From Phoronis australis (Eukaryota > Phoronida > Phoronidae): a stretch of DNA of 60,616 bases. Shown piece after piece: positions 22,370 through 33,640 of this stretch. Numbering within the stretch: the first letter of the stretch is position 1; each line of letters starts with the position of its first letter. The translations under genes and the position numbers were made by a program. A model generated the notes under the pieces. That model made no database searches and had not been told where the DNA came from. It worked only from the letters and a program-made list of their open reading frames with translations. The DNA lies in NCBI GenBank assembly GCA_002633005.1, contig NMRA01000102.1:115076-175691 (forward strand), written 5' to 3'.

Positions 22370-24070
22370 TGAACAAAAATTAATATTCAAAACTGCCAAA
22401 AGCGGCTAAAATATTCAAACATCAGAAAATGGCCAATGGAGATTTGTCATGCAATTTCTTGCATGAGAGCCTATGAAAAAATAAGACTGAGATTTTTAAG
22501 AAAATTGTAACAGCGTTTTTGAGATTTCATAGTGAACACTTATATCAAACAAAATTTGGTCATATTATTTACACCGTTGTTTTGCTCCTTCTTTTTTGCT
22601 AAATTTAACTATAAAAACATGGCCATATAACCCAATCAACAGCAGATTGGTATAATATCAAATTAAAAAAAAATTCCTTCATAAAATAATAATTATTCTT
22701 AGTTAAAATCTATAGTTTTGTAGACATTTGGTTAAATATATACCTACAAGTGGAAAAAGTCGTACATAACTTTAGGCACAGGACCCTTTTAACTATCCTC
22801 CTGTTTCAAATAGCCACGATAGGAAATAGCACAAGATCTAGAAATTAGAGGAAGGTGGAATAGTTACTGATTCATTCTGCGCATGGCTCCTCTTGTTAAG
22901 GACCCAGTGACTCACATACACGAACAAGTGTGGCAGCCAAATTTGTATGATTCATCAAAGCCACAGAAAGTGAAAATGGACAAGTACGTTTATGACTTGG
23001 CTTTCGAAATTTGGAGCTTGCATGAAGTATTAATATTAATACCACTGTCATTAAAAAAGAGTTTGATAAATAAAGTGACCACTGATATCGGGTCATTAAA
23101 TGTTTTAATCTTTTGGTTGACCAGGAAGCTCATGTCAGTTCACGGAATGCCCCACCAGGTAAAGAAAACGACAAAGGTCAGCGCCTTTGTAAATATAAGT
23201 ATATTAAATTTCAACCGAAAATTTGTCTATAAATGTTTAGAAATAATTTTGTGCAACAGTAAATATGGACAATATTGCTGAAGTTTCACTTTTAGATTGG
23301 TTTCGATTTGGCGACAATCAAGTTCCTCATAGCCATAGGCCTAATGAACAGTTGATGAATGATGAAGTCGAAGATTGCCCTCGGCTCAGGGTCAAAAGTT
23401 TGTAACAATCCCTCGTATTAAACTTTCACCCCTACGAGTTAGTTTAACCAAACTTAAGACCGAACACATAAAAAACTTTATCAACAAACACACATTAAAA
23501 CAATTTCTAGCAAGAGCAAAAACCCGAGAAAGTTTAAAAGGAAAGCACGGTGAACGTGACCCACTTTCGTCGACGTTGCCAGGCCGGTGGCTCAGCTGAC
23601 GGGCTTTATAATTTGATCGTTGAAAGTTTGAAAGAAAACGTACCTCGCTTCAGATACTTCATTTAGATTGCCAACTTTGCGACTCTCTTCCCTCTATAAA
23701 GATGATGTAAACTGTTCGCAATGTAAAACGCAATATTCACCAAACGTCTCTAAATTTTCCACTGTCATTTGAAGTTTCCTTGAGCTGATCGATAAACACG
23801 ACTGGTCTCTGATTGGCTGATATCAAAGGTTATGAACTCTGGGGAACTTGTTGACAAAGCTCCAGAAAATGGCCAAGAAGTGATGATTGGATTGGTTCCT
23901 GCCGGCGCAACCCGTTAAGGCTCGACTTCACTTACGCAAGGGCGAAGATGCATCACCCGAGATGTTCGTTCTTCTTCATATCCCACATATAAATTAAATT
24001 TCTCATAACTTAACTTATTTTCGAATAAAACAAAACAAACTTACTCCGAGAAAGTGATTTAGCGAAGACC
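22370..24070. other. No firm gene; dispersed repeat and a possible first exon
   Basis: About 22698-22785 matches 1219-1310. The 132-codon plus-strand frame at 22883-23281 has no recognisable domain. On the minus strand around 23649-23667 an ATG (MKYLKR) runs directly into a good donor (GCGAG/GTACGT), which could be a first coding exon, but no following exon was recognised. Confidence 0.35.
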
Positions 24071-24074
24071 ACTA

Positions 24075-24640
24075 CGGCGTTGCTCCCGCCCAACATGTTC
24101 GGTTCTATAGCCCAACAACAAGTTGGGAAGTTTTCCCCTGTAGCCAATATCTTACACGACTGATTAACTCTCCATTCGGGCATTCATGGTTGGAGGGCCA
24201 GCTCTCTTTTGTTTGATAATTGCTCAAATCTTCAATAAGATCATAGCCTTTCTTACCCTAGCTGGACTGCGCTGTGCTGTTAAAAATAAAAGTTAAAGTT
24301 AAGTTATAATATATTTGAACATAAACCAATAGCGCTTCTGAAGTCCTCGTCAAATGGTGATCATGTTTAGTTTTTGAATCGCCAAAATCGCCCAACTGCA
24401 ACCGAAGTTACGATAATCTATGGCGAATGCGCCGAATTCGCTCTGGGTTTGGCGGTGTTCACACGGCGTTGCCTCGCTGTAATAAGCCTGGTAGATAATT
24501 GGCGTACCTGTTGTCATAACAGACAAAAGACAGCGCGTGCTTGGCAGTTAACAAAGAATCTAGATCTTATCACACGCTCAGAACAGCCATCGTCTGCATG
24601 GTAGAGTCACTGAACGGGAAAACGCTGTCATGACAATTTG
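24075..24640 (-). mobile_element. Dispersed repeat copy 2 (inverted partner of 625-1150)
   Basis: Reverse-complement homologue of 625-1150. Shared blocks include TTATAATATATTTGAACATA, CCCAACTGCAACCGAAGTTA and CTGAACGGGAAAACG at the right end. Divergence is considerable, so the family is old. Confidence 0.7.
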
Positions 24641-24764
24641 CTAAACTTTTTTGCTAGCTCAGCCACCTTATGTTGACACCACTTGCCAGAAGTTACCGTA
24701 GTATCACAGGCGGCGCACCATGAGGGCGATGGGGGGCTTAACTCAATCACCGCCTGTGGTCTAT

Positions 24765-24826
24765 GGGCGGTGCACCACAGGGGGTAGGGGGCTATAGCCC
24801 CCCACTTCTGTGCTGCGTCGCCCATG
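24765..24826 (+). repeat. Short GC-rich dispersed element
   Basis: GGGCGGTGCACCACAG, then GGGGGCTATAGCCCCC, then a GTCGCCCATG end. The same order (GGGCGGTGCGCCACGC, GGGGGCTTTAGCCCCC, GACGCCCATG) occurs at 53243-53310. The ends GGGCG and CGCCC are inverted, so it may be a very small MITE. Confidence 0.6.
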
Positions 24827-25129
24827 CCGCCGGCATAGTGGCGGATTTGTGCGTCATTACTGCTTGAACAAAAGAAATGAGGTCAGCGGCACTCGACCGC
24901 CGAGTAAGGGATTTAATTGGTGGGTATAATGACCCAATGCTTCGGACGGACGGAGCCGCGCCGGACATGACCCCAATGCATACCGTATACACTGCGCTTT
25001 CCTTTTTCCAATGAGTACATCATGTTAATTGTCCACAAGTGTTTTTGGTCTGACTGTACTGCATGTGATCACTAGGGACTAACTCACGGAAGCAGTCTAC
25101 TAAAGGATACCCAAAGTGCAAAAAAGACC

Positions 25130-25560
25130 CCTGAAAGCCTAAAAAATCTATCGCGCCAGAACCTATTAATATATGTTGTGAGGATCGACCAACTTGAAAA
25201 TTTAACACGTCAGGACCGAAAATTTATCACATCAGAACAAAAAAACTATCACGCCTCACTGCAAATTTATCGCACCACGACATAGACTTTCTTGCCATGC
25301 AAAAATTCCTTGCCAGCCTCCCGTTCAGTAACGCTAGGACCTTGCGATAAAGTGAGTGTCGTGGGTGAGACATTGTGTACATATTACGTCATTTCTTTGC
25401 AGGGTACACACACTTGCGGACGGTCACGTGGTCTCCTGACATGAAATTTTCCTGGCGTAATAAATTTCTGTCCTGGTGTGATAAATTTTCGATCCTGACT
25501 CGATAACTTTTGGTCTCGAGTATATTTTTTGGTTCTGCAGAGAATTTAATTCTTGAATAG
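25130..25560. repeat. Degenerate inverted repeat with sub-repeats
   Basis: The left side carries repeated GAAAATTTATCAC and AACTATCACGCC blocks; the right side carries the complements (GGTGTGATAAATTTTCGATCC, GGCGTAATAAATTTCTGTCC). It is a likely foldback-type element or remnant; ends are not precise. Confidence 0.45.
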
Positions 25561-25756
25561 AAAATTTGTCCTGGAAATTTTTCCACTTTATTGGCTTTCC
25601 CTATATAGTACACCAGCCGCGTGCATGTTAACGTTAAACATCGTTCTTTTGGCATGAATGGCATCTATAGCTAACCGAAAGTATACCAGAAGATTGAAAA
25701 TGGCACCTGATCTCACTGACACGTCACTTGTCACTATTACACTGATTGCCACACCT

Positions 25757-25908
25757 CAGTGGCGGATTTAGAGGGGGGCCAAGGGTGCCATGCCCCCCTA
25801 CAATTCTCCCTGATTCCTTGGCAGTTCGCGGGTGCGAATGTCTGACGGGCAAAACCCTGGCTAATACTTTGCCCTGGGCCCCCTAACTCAAAATCCTGGA
25901 TCCGCCTC
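25757..25908. mobile_element. hAT-like short non-autonomous element
   Basis: Left end CAGTGGCGGATTTAGAGGGG and right end GGGCCCCCTAACTCAAAATC followed by CTGGATCCGCCTCT form inverted ends of the CAGNGGCGGATCC type known from hAT elements. A related copy is at 39838-40137. The superfamily call rests on end similarity only; a clear 8-bp target duplication was not seen. Confidence 0.55.
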
Positions 25909-25914
25909 TCCACC

Positions 25915-28200
25915 TCCACCCCAACTCTCACTCTCCATCCCCACTCAGCCCGCGGCGTCACAGTGAAGTCAACTCAATCACCTTCAGCTTCTGTTCGCAT
26001 TTAGCGTTCATAGGTAAATCTAATCAAAGTGCACCGAAAATCAATTTTGTGCGTTACCCGTAACCGGACTAAAACAAGGCAGGGTTGAACTCCGGACGCG
26101 ACCAAACCAGTAATTGGTTACGATGTGAACATTTCACTTCCAGAATTGTGGCTGTATGACCCCTAATTTGCGTTATCTTGGTCAGACTGTCATTCCGTGA
26201 GAGAACCAAAAGGTCTCTCTAGGGTCACCGACTCAGATCTTGAAAAAATTGTGTGTACATACATCCTGGTGGGATATCTTCAAAATGCTTTTTTGAAGTT
26301 CTTGGGCCAATATTTTTTATGAATATTTTGGACCAAAATAGCTCAATTTTGGTTCAAAAAGGTTCAGTTAGTGAAGTTGTTCTAAAACGGTATAAAAGAA
26401 CGGAAAAGGAAAAATGTTTATAGTGTTTATGTAGATACTGAACCTCGAGAAGACAGTCTTTGAATTTTCAATGGAGTCTCCGTTAAACTTCAATGGAGTG
26501 CCAAAATTCGGTAAATTTTGCCCAGTTTTGTGTCTCTGATTTTTAGCCATTTTTGAAATGCTCTGGGGACCAGTTCGCGTGGTGCTGGTGATTTCCAATG
26601 ATAATTTTTTATCAGTTTGCTGTCTGACTAAGAAAATTAAAAATAAAAATATGGGCTTTTTGTTTGTTTTCAAGCAACAGCCAATAGATAAACATACCAT
26701 CGCGTATTTTACGGTGCCTGACTACGGGCATTATGTAACTGTATCTCATAAACCTTAGAAAGGGGCTTCATTCATTTTTGCAAATATGTTGCTATGGTAA
26801 TCAAATCAGTCAACGTCAATTTTTAGATACTTTGACTATTCCTGGCCACCTTGCAGTAGTTTCTATAACTACATTTCTTTGGTGAAATTTGGCCAAAACG
26901 TTTCCATTGAGGAAACGATGCCACATGAATGTTTGAGAACGTAGTTTCAATATTAATCTAATTCGATATTTTGTTTTCTGTCTACAATTGTACGTGAGGA
27001 TGACTTTTGATTAAAATCGAAACGTCGTTTCAATGCTGCACTCTAGCGTCGATTTTCTTTTCCACGTCTTTATTTTAATTTACCCAAAAACTAATATCAT
27101 TTACATGCATGCATGTTTTTGAACGAGTCTAACCTGTGCTGCCACAACACAGACAGTTTTAGCACTTAGTAAACCGTTCGTGCGTCTAACCTGATTGCCC
27201 CCCCCCCNCCGCCCCGTCAGCTGCTAACTGGTGCCCTGGTAACGTCCATCTTATTTACCTAATAATCGTTATATTAAATACATAAAGTCACTTTAATCTG
27301 ATTTTTTTCATTTTTACATGATGCTAATCATTGAACCCATTCCACCCAAATCTGATTTTGACACTTGTTGTCACACTCCCACGAGAGATAAAAATGACAT
27401 TCACATCTCTTACTCATAAAAACATTGGACGCACGGGTTTCAAAATGTTCATTTTAACTAAGGCTTACACCTAGCAAAGTGATCTCAGTACAAATTAATA
27501 AGCAAACTAAAATGGTCCTAACAGGCTTTTGCCACAGAAAGTAACTTAGAATGTATTTTGGAAATTTTCAGCAATGCAGGTGGATCAAGCTCACGTTAAG
27601 TATGAAAGTAGACATGCATAATTGTTACCATGGCGACTGAGTACCAAAAAGTTTTCGTCCTTAAACCAGAACTTGACTAGCATGATAAATGGTATAATAA
27701 AGGTATGACGCCGAAGGATTGGAATAAGCTTCACCCTTCATAATCCAAACGTAACCCATTTCAGTAAATCAAGTAAGATTTTTCACATTTTGTTGCTTTG
27801 GTATATCTTGAAGTAGAAAATAACTAGTTACAAAACATGAACCAAAAGCGCATTTTGTGCCCAGAATTTAGAAAAATATGTGTATTGTTGTGACACATAA
27901 TCATACCTTGAACAGCTGACTTTCAAACAAAAAAAACGATTTCAGAATAATTTCAACAGAATTTAGCAGAATGCAAGGTCAATTGAATGAGTACTTCACA
28001 TCGAATTAAATATAAGATTCATAATACTTATGGCATAAGCACCGAAAAATTGTACAAAACTGTTTTTTGTAGCGGTGTATCTGCAAATATATTATAAATA
28101 AATCTTCACCGATGACAATGTACCCAGTTGAACATGCCTTTCAGTTCAGAAAAGTCGCTGTGTTGTCCACTCAAATAAATTACACCTGCGTGATTAAATT
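25915..28200. other. No gene recognised
   Basis: Unique sequence. A C-run with a single N lies at about 27199-27216, likely a sequencing difficulty. The 110-codon frame at 26368-26700 (minus) has no recognisable domain. Confidence 0.5.
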
Positions 28201-28208
28201 CTGGTGTT

Positions 28209-28443
28209 AACTCTTGGACTGTACAGAATGGTAGGTAAAGTAAACTCTTGGATTGTACAGAATGGTAGGTAAAGTAAACTCTTGGATTGTACAGAATGGT
28301 AGGTAAAGTAAACTCTTAGATTGTACAGAATGGTAGGTAAAGTAAACTCTTAGATTGTACAGAATGGTAGGTAAAGTAAACTCTTGGATTGTACAGAATG
28401 GTAGGTAAAGTAAACTCTTGGATTGTACAGAATGGTAGGTAAA
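28209..28443. repeat. 34-bp minisatellite, 7 copies
   Basis: AACTCTTGGATTGTACAGAA with TGGTAGGTAAAGTA repeats from 28209 with exact period 34. Since 34 is not a multiple of three, frames cycle, yet all stay open on the minus strand. Confidence 0.95.
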
Positions 28444-28449
28444 CATATG

Positions 28450-30010
28450 TGTTACTAAATTTTACTGCTAGAACATTTGTGAAAATAATGCTTAAGCACT
28501 TTAAATATGTAATTTATGCTGTTGGCATTGCAAGATAGCCGACCTGACCGAAATAAAGTCAAAATTTGTCACAAAAATAGCGGTAATAACTTTTGAATGT
28601 ACCATGCAATTTTGACATTCTTTCATTTTTTTATTTCAGACATTGATGACTTTCCTGCGATGTAAGATTTCGTCTCCAAAGTGAAAAAAAATTTCGGTTC
28701 GACCGCTCCATACAGTCTCGAACCCTCAATCCAAAAGAATTTTTCATAAAAAAGCTAAATTGCCTTGAAATATTGCAAAAATCAGAATATTTCATTAAAA
28801 ATCACAGGAATTATTCATGTCAGCCTAAAAATTGTCTCTAAGGTCGTCAACTGCTTTGGGTATTGGCACCAGGCAATTATGTTATCACTTGTGCCTGTGT
28901 AATCTTTGAACCATGGTCAGTTATGAACGCTTAATGAGTGAAATGGTAATGTGGATGTCAGACAGCCTTATGGTCCCTAAAATGTTGATTCATATTAATT
29001 ATCTTTCTTGAAACCATTTTAAATGTAACGAAGTTACAAAAACATTCTTGTAAAAATGTAGAATACGCAACATTGGGTCATTTTTAGAACAAAAATCGAC
29101 AAACCCATTCGAGAGATTTTTTAAAATTTGTTCACATATCCAAGATCAGTCCAAAAACATAAACTTCAATGTCCACAGCCCCGCAAACTGGCTTGTAGAA
29201 GCAACTGAGTGGCACCCACCCAGGAATTCCACGGCGGGGGGGTTCGGGGACCTTCCAAGAAATTTTCAGAATTTAGGGGCGTAAACGTGAATTCTTGTGC
29301 ATCTTAGCCTATTTTTGTTTAATCGTTCAACAGGTATTTAGAAAATCAAGACTCGATTATGACATTCAATACTTTGACGTCCTTAAAATCCATTGGTAAA
29401 ACTTTCTGATAATCCTAAAAAGATCACGTCTGACAGTCTTCTACACAAGCTAGTGTCGCACGAAAACCTCACGTTTTATAAGTATTGCTTTTCTGGAAAC
29501 GATTTTCAAAAGGAATGCTATTATTGGAATTCTTCGAGATGTCGATCTAATTTCTCCATTATTAGGCAGTGTTAACAAATAGTGGTCTTCATTTGCATAA
29601 TTCCTAGCATTACTGCAACTTATCCCTCTTCTACATATGTCGCTGTCCACGTGGCTTCTGTAAGGTTTTGCTGTCTTTTTTCCTTTGAACCCTGCGCTTC
29701 TAGGCTTTCGTCTTGTTTTTCTCAAAATTTCCGTAATTTTTGCCCGAATTTGGGGGCTAAATGCTCACGGGCCCCTCTCTGCCCCCCCGCTTCCCACCCA
29801 AAAAGTCCCCCGCTTTCCCGCTTAGTACGTCTATGGTCCAAAGAACTGTGGTTCGTGAGGAAAAAATCAATTCGGAAGAAAAAATGGGATGAATGAGTAA
29901 ATAACTTGAAAGAAGTAGTCAGTATAGTAGAATGACAACAGGTCAATATTTTGCACCTTAAAGTTTTGTCTGCTCAGCCAGGAATTTCCATGGCCTGTAA
30001 CATTTTTAAA
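28450..30010. other. No gene recognised
   Basis: Unique sequence; C/G-rich patches at 29225-29250 and 29770-29820 resemble degraded repeats but were not matched within the window. Short open frames only. Confidence 0.45.
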
Positions 30011-30015
30011 TGTTA

Positions 30016-30061
30016 TACGCCATGACTTTGATGTGCAAAACACATCAAAGTCAATGGCGTA
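30016..30061. repeat. Long hairpin, 20-bp stem
   Basis: TACGCCATGACTTTGATGTG pairs with CACATCAAAGTCAATGGCGTA with one bulged base and a 5-base loop. It is too short for a typical miRNA precursor, so a hairpin-type transposon remnant is more likely. Confidence 0.8.
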
Positions 30062-30284
30062 ACCAGAACTGTGGGCTCATTTTATAAGGCAGAATAAGCT
30101 GCTATTGGTCGGCAGTCATAGGCTTACAATACTCTTATTCAAGCCTATAAAAAGTACTCCAACTTTCAGAAATAATACGCGTCTCAGTTCGTGCATCGTG
30201 AATAAAGGGCGACTATGTCAGTTTAGGTATTCTGCAAGAAACCTCTACCTCGGAGAATACAAACCTGCTGCTTTTCTGATTCAG

Positions 30285-30355
30285 TATATACATGTTCATA
30301 CACGTACACACTCATACACACATATATAATATACATATGTACACATATATATAAT
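30285..30355. repeat. CA/TA-rich microsatellite tract
   Basis: Imperfect runs of ACAC and ATATAT, downstream of the stop of the gene at 30508-31047 (minus strand). Confidence 0.7.
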
Positions 30356-30507
30356 ATATTTCTATTTAATGGTTAGTAAACATTTCTAAAAATTGTCAAT
30401 GTTGACTTTTGACTTTTTTCAGCCTCAACATGACTTCTCCGTTCAATTCGACAATAGCCTTCCGTGCACAAAATTGTTTGTTCTTATTAGTATCCTGAAG
30501 CTGGTTA

Positions 30508-31047
30508 TTATAGTCGAGCTTGATGTCTTTTGATTAGTACCCCAGCAACAACGCCCATAGTTATTGCGCCAATGGCCATGGTCGGTAAAAGCCATGTCCC
30601 TGTTTTTGTCGGATTTTCCTCTTCCTTCTTGACAATTTCTTTCAATGAACTTGCGTCTACTGCAGGCGTCGAATTTACTGCTATATCCAATTCACTAATC
30701 ACACCTTCGCTTCGGGAAGCAATCGGAGAAGCCACGGGGTGATGAATTTTAGCCTGTGGGATAATTTTAATCTTTACTAGAGTGCCCGTTTGTGATCTGA
30801 ATTTGGACACCGCATTCGCGTGAGTCAGGGATTTCAGCGGCTGACCGTTCACCTCAACGAGTTTGTCCCCGACTTTTAGTTGACCATCTTTTTCGGCAGC
30901 GCCACCCGGGTGAATTTTGGTGACGAATATCCCCGTGTCATGCTTATAATAAGGATGATCAGTTCCGCCGCGGATATTAAAACCTAAACCAGCGCTCGTT
31001 CTCTTCAGTGTTATATAACTAAAGTCCGATGGCAAATATCCGTCCAT
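30508..31047 (-). CDS. SYNJ2BP: Tail-anchored PDZ protein, SYNJ2BP/OMP25-like
   Basis: An intact 179-residue frame. Residues 11-96 form one PDZ domain: the carboxylate-binding loop is GLGF (20-23), followed by NIRGGTD, GIFVTKIHPGGAAEKDG, LKVGDKLVEVNGQPL and a helix starting HANAV whose His suggests class I ligand preference. A linker of about 50 residues leads to one C-terminal membrane segment (about 152-173, WLLPTMAIGAITMGVVAGVL) and a basic tail KRHQARL, the layout of outer-mitochondrial-membrane tail anchors. Family members bind C-terminal motifs of synaptojanin-2 and other partners at mitochondria. The human protein is shorter (about 145 residues), with the difference mainly in the linker. 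The whole frame lies in one exon although vertebrate homologues have several, so an intron-poor or retrocopied locus is possible. The ATG is followed by MDGYLP, a plausible start. Confidence 0.85.
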   Translation of the reverse strand: MDGYLPSDFSYITLKRTSAGLGFNIRGGTDHPYYKHDTGIFVTKIHPGGAAEKDGQLKVGDKLVEVNGQPLKSLTHANAVSKFRSQTGTLVKIKIIPQAKIHHPVASPIASRSEGVISELDIAVNSTPAVDASSLKEIVKKEEENPTKTGTWLLPTMAIGAITMGVVAGVLIKRHQARL

Positions 31048-31233
31048 TTATATGAAATAATGTGGGTGAAGTGCTTGAAAAAACGCGATTTCTTACTATT
31101 TCGTTCCGCAGTTGCTACAAGATTTATTGTGACGTACGGATGATTTAGTATAATAACCTAAAATACTCCAATGTCATAAACGGTAAATAACATAGGCCTA
31201 ATATATTCACAGTTGGAGTAGCGATAATGAATT

Positions 31234-31940
31234 NNNNNNNNNNNNNNNNNNNNNNNNNNNNNNNNNNNNNNNNNNNNNNNNNNNNNNNNNNNNNNNNNNN
31301 NNNNNNNNNNNNNNNNNNNNNNNNNNNNNNNNNNNNNNNNNNNNNNNNNNNNNNNNNNNNNNNNNNNNNNNNNNNNNNNNNNNNNNNNNNNNNNNNNNNN
31401 NNNNNNNNNNNNNNNNNNNNNNNNNNNNNNNNNNNNNNNNNNNNNNNNNNNNNNNNNNNNNNNNNNNNNNNNNNNNNNNNNNNNNNNNNNNNNNNNNNNN
31501 NNNNNNNNNNNNNNNNNNNNNNNNNNNNNNNNNNNNNNNNNNNNNNNNNNNNNNNNNNNNNNNNNNNNNNNNNNNNNNNNNNNNNNNNNNNNNNNNNNNN
31601 NNNNNNNNNNNNNNNNNNNNNNNNNNNNNNNNNNNNNNNNNNNNNNNNNNNNNNNNNNNNNNNNNNNNNNNNNNNNNNNNNNNNNNNNNNNNNNNNNNNN
31701 NNNNNNNNNNNNNNNNNNNNNNNNNNNNNNNNNNNNNNNNNNNNNNNNNNNNNNNNNNNNNNNNNNNNNNNNNNNNNNNNNNNNNNNNNNNNNNNNNNNN
31801 NNNNNNNNNNNNNNNNNNNNNNNNNNNNNNNNNNNNNNNNNNNNNNNNNNNNNNNNNNNNNNNNNNNNNNNNNNNNNNNNNNNNNNNNNNNNNNNNNNNN
31901 NNNNNNNNNNNNNNNNNNNNNNNNNNNNNNNNNNNNNNNN
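31234..31940. other. Assembly gap, 707 Ns
   Basis: A run of N with no sequence. It begins 187 bases upstream of the start codon of the minus-strand PDZ gene, so that gene's promoter or 5' exon may be hidden here. Confidence 1.
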
Positions 31941-32593
31941 ACTCTGCGACTGGACTCCTCGTGTCTGACAGAGACAAAGCTTAAGTACACAATTTCAACC
32001 AATCAGACACGATCTGAAGGGCAAGGCCCATAGCTCCTAGCTTCTGACCATATTTGGCCATGTCCAAAGGACTCAACATCATAGGAAAATTCCATACGTA
32101 ATACACAGCTTGACCACTAGAGGGCGCATATATCTTACTTACATAATCATGTCCAGGGCACTCCTGTTACATAATGAAAGCTTTCATTACATTGATATTG
32201 AAAAAGGTCACTTGCAACTTACAGCAAAAACACGACTCCTTCGTTTGTTTCCACTTCCGTCAGAATAAGATCTCAAGGCTTGCTCTTGTTTCTAAATGGC
32301 ATTCAATCAAAACCTAGGTCATTAGGTTAACTTTTGACATCTTTTCACAAATCACGACATCAAGTTACAGCTGGGCACTAGAGGTCCCTGATTTAGGGAA
32401 TCAATTTCATCCACTAAATAATGGACCTGTTATTCAGTAATTGCCTGTTTTCTAAATTGGGGACCACTGTATCCGACCAGTGCCTTACGACTGAGTTACT
32501 CAGCGATAAAATGGAGTCAAGAGTAAGACGTTAGTGTGAAAAAAATTGATATTTCTGCATATACTGCTGACTTCTTTCTTTAAATGACTTTTT

Positions 32594-32955
32594 ATGCGCC
32601 CACATATTTATATGTGGATGCATTATGCTGTCATCCATGTCCGCCTGTCTGTCCGGTATTCATTCGGCGTCAGTACAGCGTCCGGCATCCGCTGCGCTAA
32701 CTCCAAAACCCTTTGACGTATGTTCATGAAATTTTGCACATGTGTTCCTTTCATGTATGGGACAGCGTGAGCAAACTTTCGGACAGATTCGAGTACGGGT
32801 GTGCCCCCTAGTGGCTAGTGGCAATTTTAGTTTTGTATGTTTACCTCTGTATCTTCAAAGGTCCTCAACGCATTTTAATAAAATTTGCCATCTATCAGGG
32901 AGTTGGTGCTATCCTGTTTTCGGAGGGTTCGAGAATCTTTATTAAATTTATTTTG
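32594..32955 (+). mobile_element. Helentron-like (HINE) element, left part, split by a retrotransposon
   Basis: Starts ATGCGCCCACATATTTATAT preceded by TTTTT, then the leader with CCAAAACCCTTTGACGTATG and a core unit with CCCCCTAGTGGC. It stops at TTATTAAATTTATTTTG and resumes at 35637 (TTTGTATTTATATGAAGTTA), which is the expected continuation of the family sequence. Confidence 0.75.
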
Positions 32956-32956
32956 T

Positions 32957-33640
32957 GTGTAATCGGGACGCTCGGAGTCGTCTCGTTATCGAGCCTGGAC
33001 AGGACTTGTGAACTATTTTAGCGTTATATCGAACAAACTTTTAAGAAAAAAGGAAACAATCGCCAAGTTGTAGTATATGGTATGCAGCATTTAGTAACTA
33101 AACAAAACAGTAACAGTCGCTAGTACGTTAACTCACAGACAATCTTGAGTTGCGTTGTCGGACAATGTCGGTCTTTGTTCGGGGGTGTAAGTGCGGTGAG
33201 CGTGCGTTTGTGATTGATGCGTCTTGTTAGACAATTAAACCCCAGCGCGAAGAACTTGTATGATAACGACCACTTGCTTTTGGAGTAAATATGGGTGAAT
33301 TTAGATATATAGCCGAAAGTTTAAGGGGCTAAACCTTAGTGGGGTTACGCATTCATAAGTGCGAGCTCTGCTTTGGTTGAATTTGGTAGAGCCGAAATGT
33401 CTGGTCTGTACGATGCTAGAAGAAGTGACCGAACTCCCCTAAACCCAAGGTGGCCCACAATTCATAGAGGGTGTCACATGACAAACTGGGCCAATGACAA
33501 GTCACCAAGTTAAAGTTCTTGGAATTCATGGTCCCTGACCAAATAAGGTATGACCAAATTATACGAATGCACTAGTACCGACGATAACCAACAGATGTCA
33601 TGCTAATACACGGACAGAGATGAGATCATTCCTGTTACAC
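32957..33640 (-). mobile_element. 3' LTR of a Ty3/gypsy-type element
   Basis: On the minus strand the segment begins TGTAACAGGAATGATCTC and ends CCCGATTACA, so it has short inverted ends (TGTAA/TTACA) as LTRs do, about 684 bp. Its first 40 bases recur at 35597-35636. The flanking TTTGT on both sides of the whole insertion supports a 5-bp target duplication; the last one or two LTR bases are uncertain for that reason. Confidence 0.65.

Noticed and set aside
22883-23281. 132-codon plus-strand frame
   Set aside because: Composition is unremarkable, no motif was recognised, and no splice or polyadenylation context supports it.
31145-32033. Open frames across the N run
   Set aside because: They consist of undetermined bases and carry no information.
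32440-32520. tRNA-like match on the minus strand (TAACTCAGTCGTAAGGCA)
   Set aside because: A D-arm-like phrase and a weak anticodon stem are present but no T arm follows; too degraded to call.
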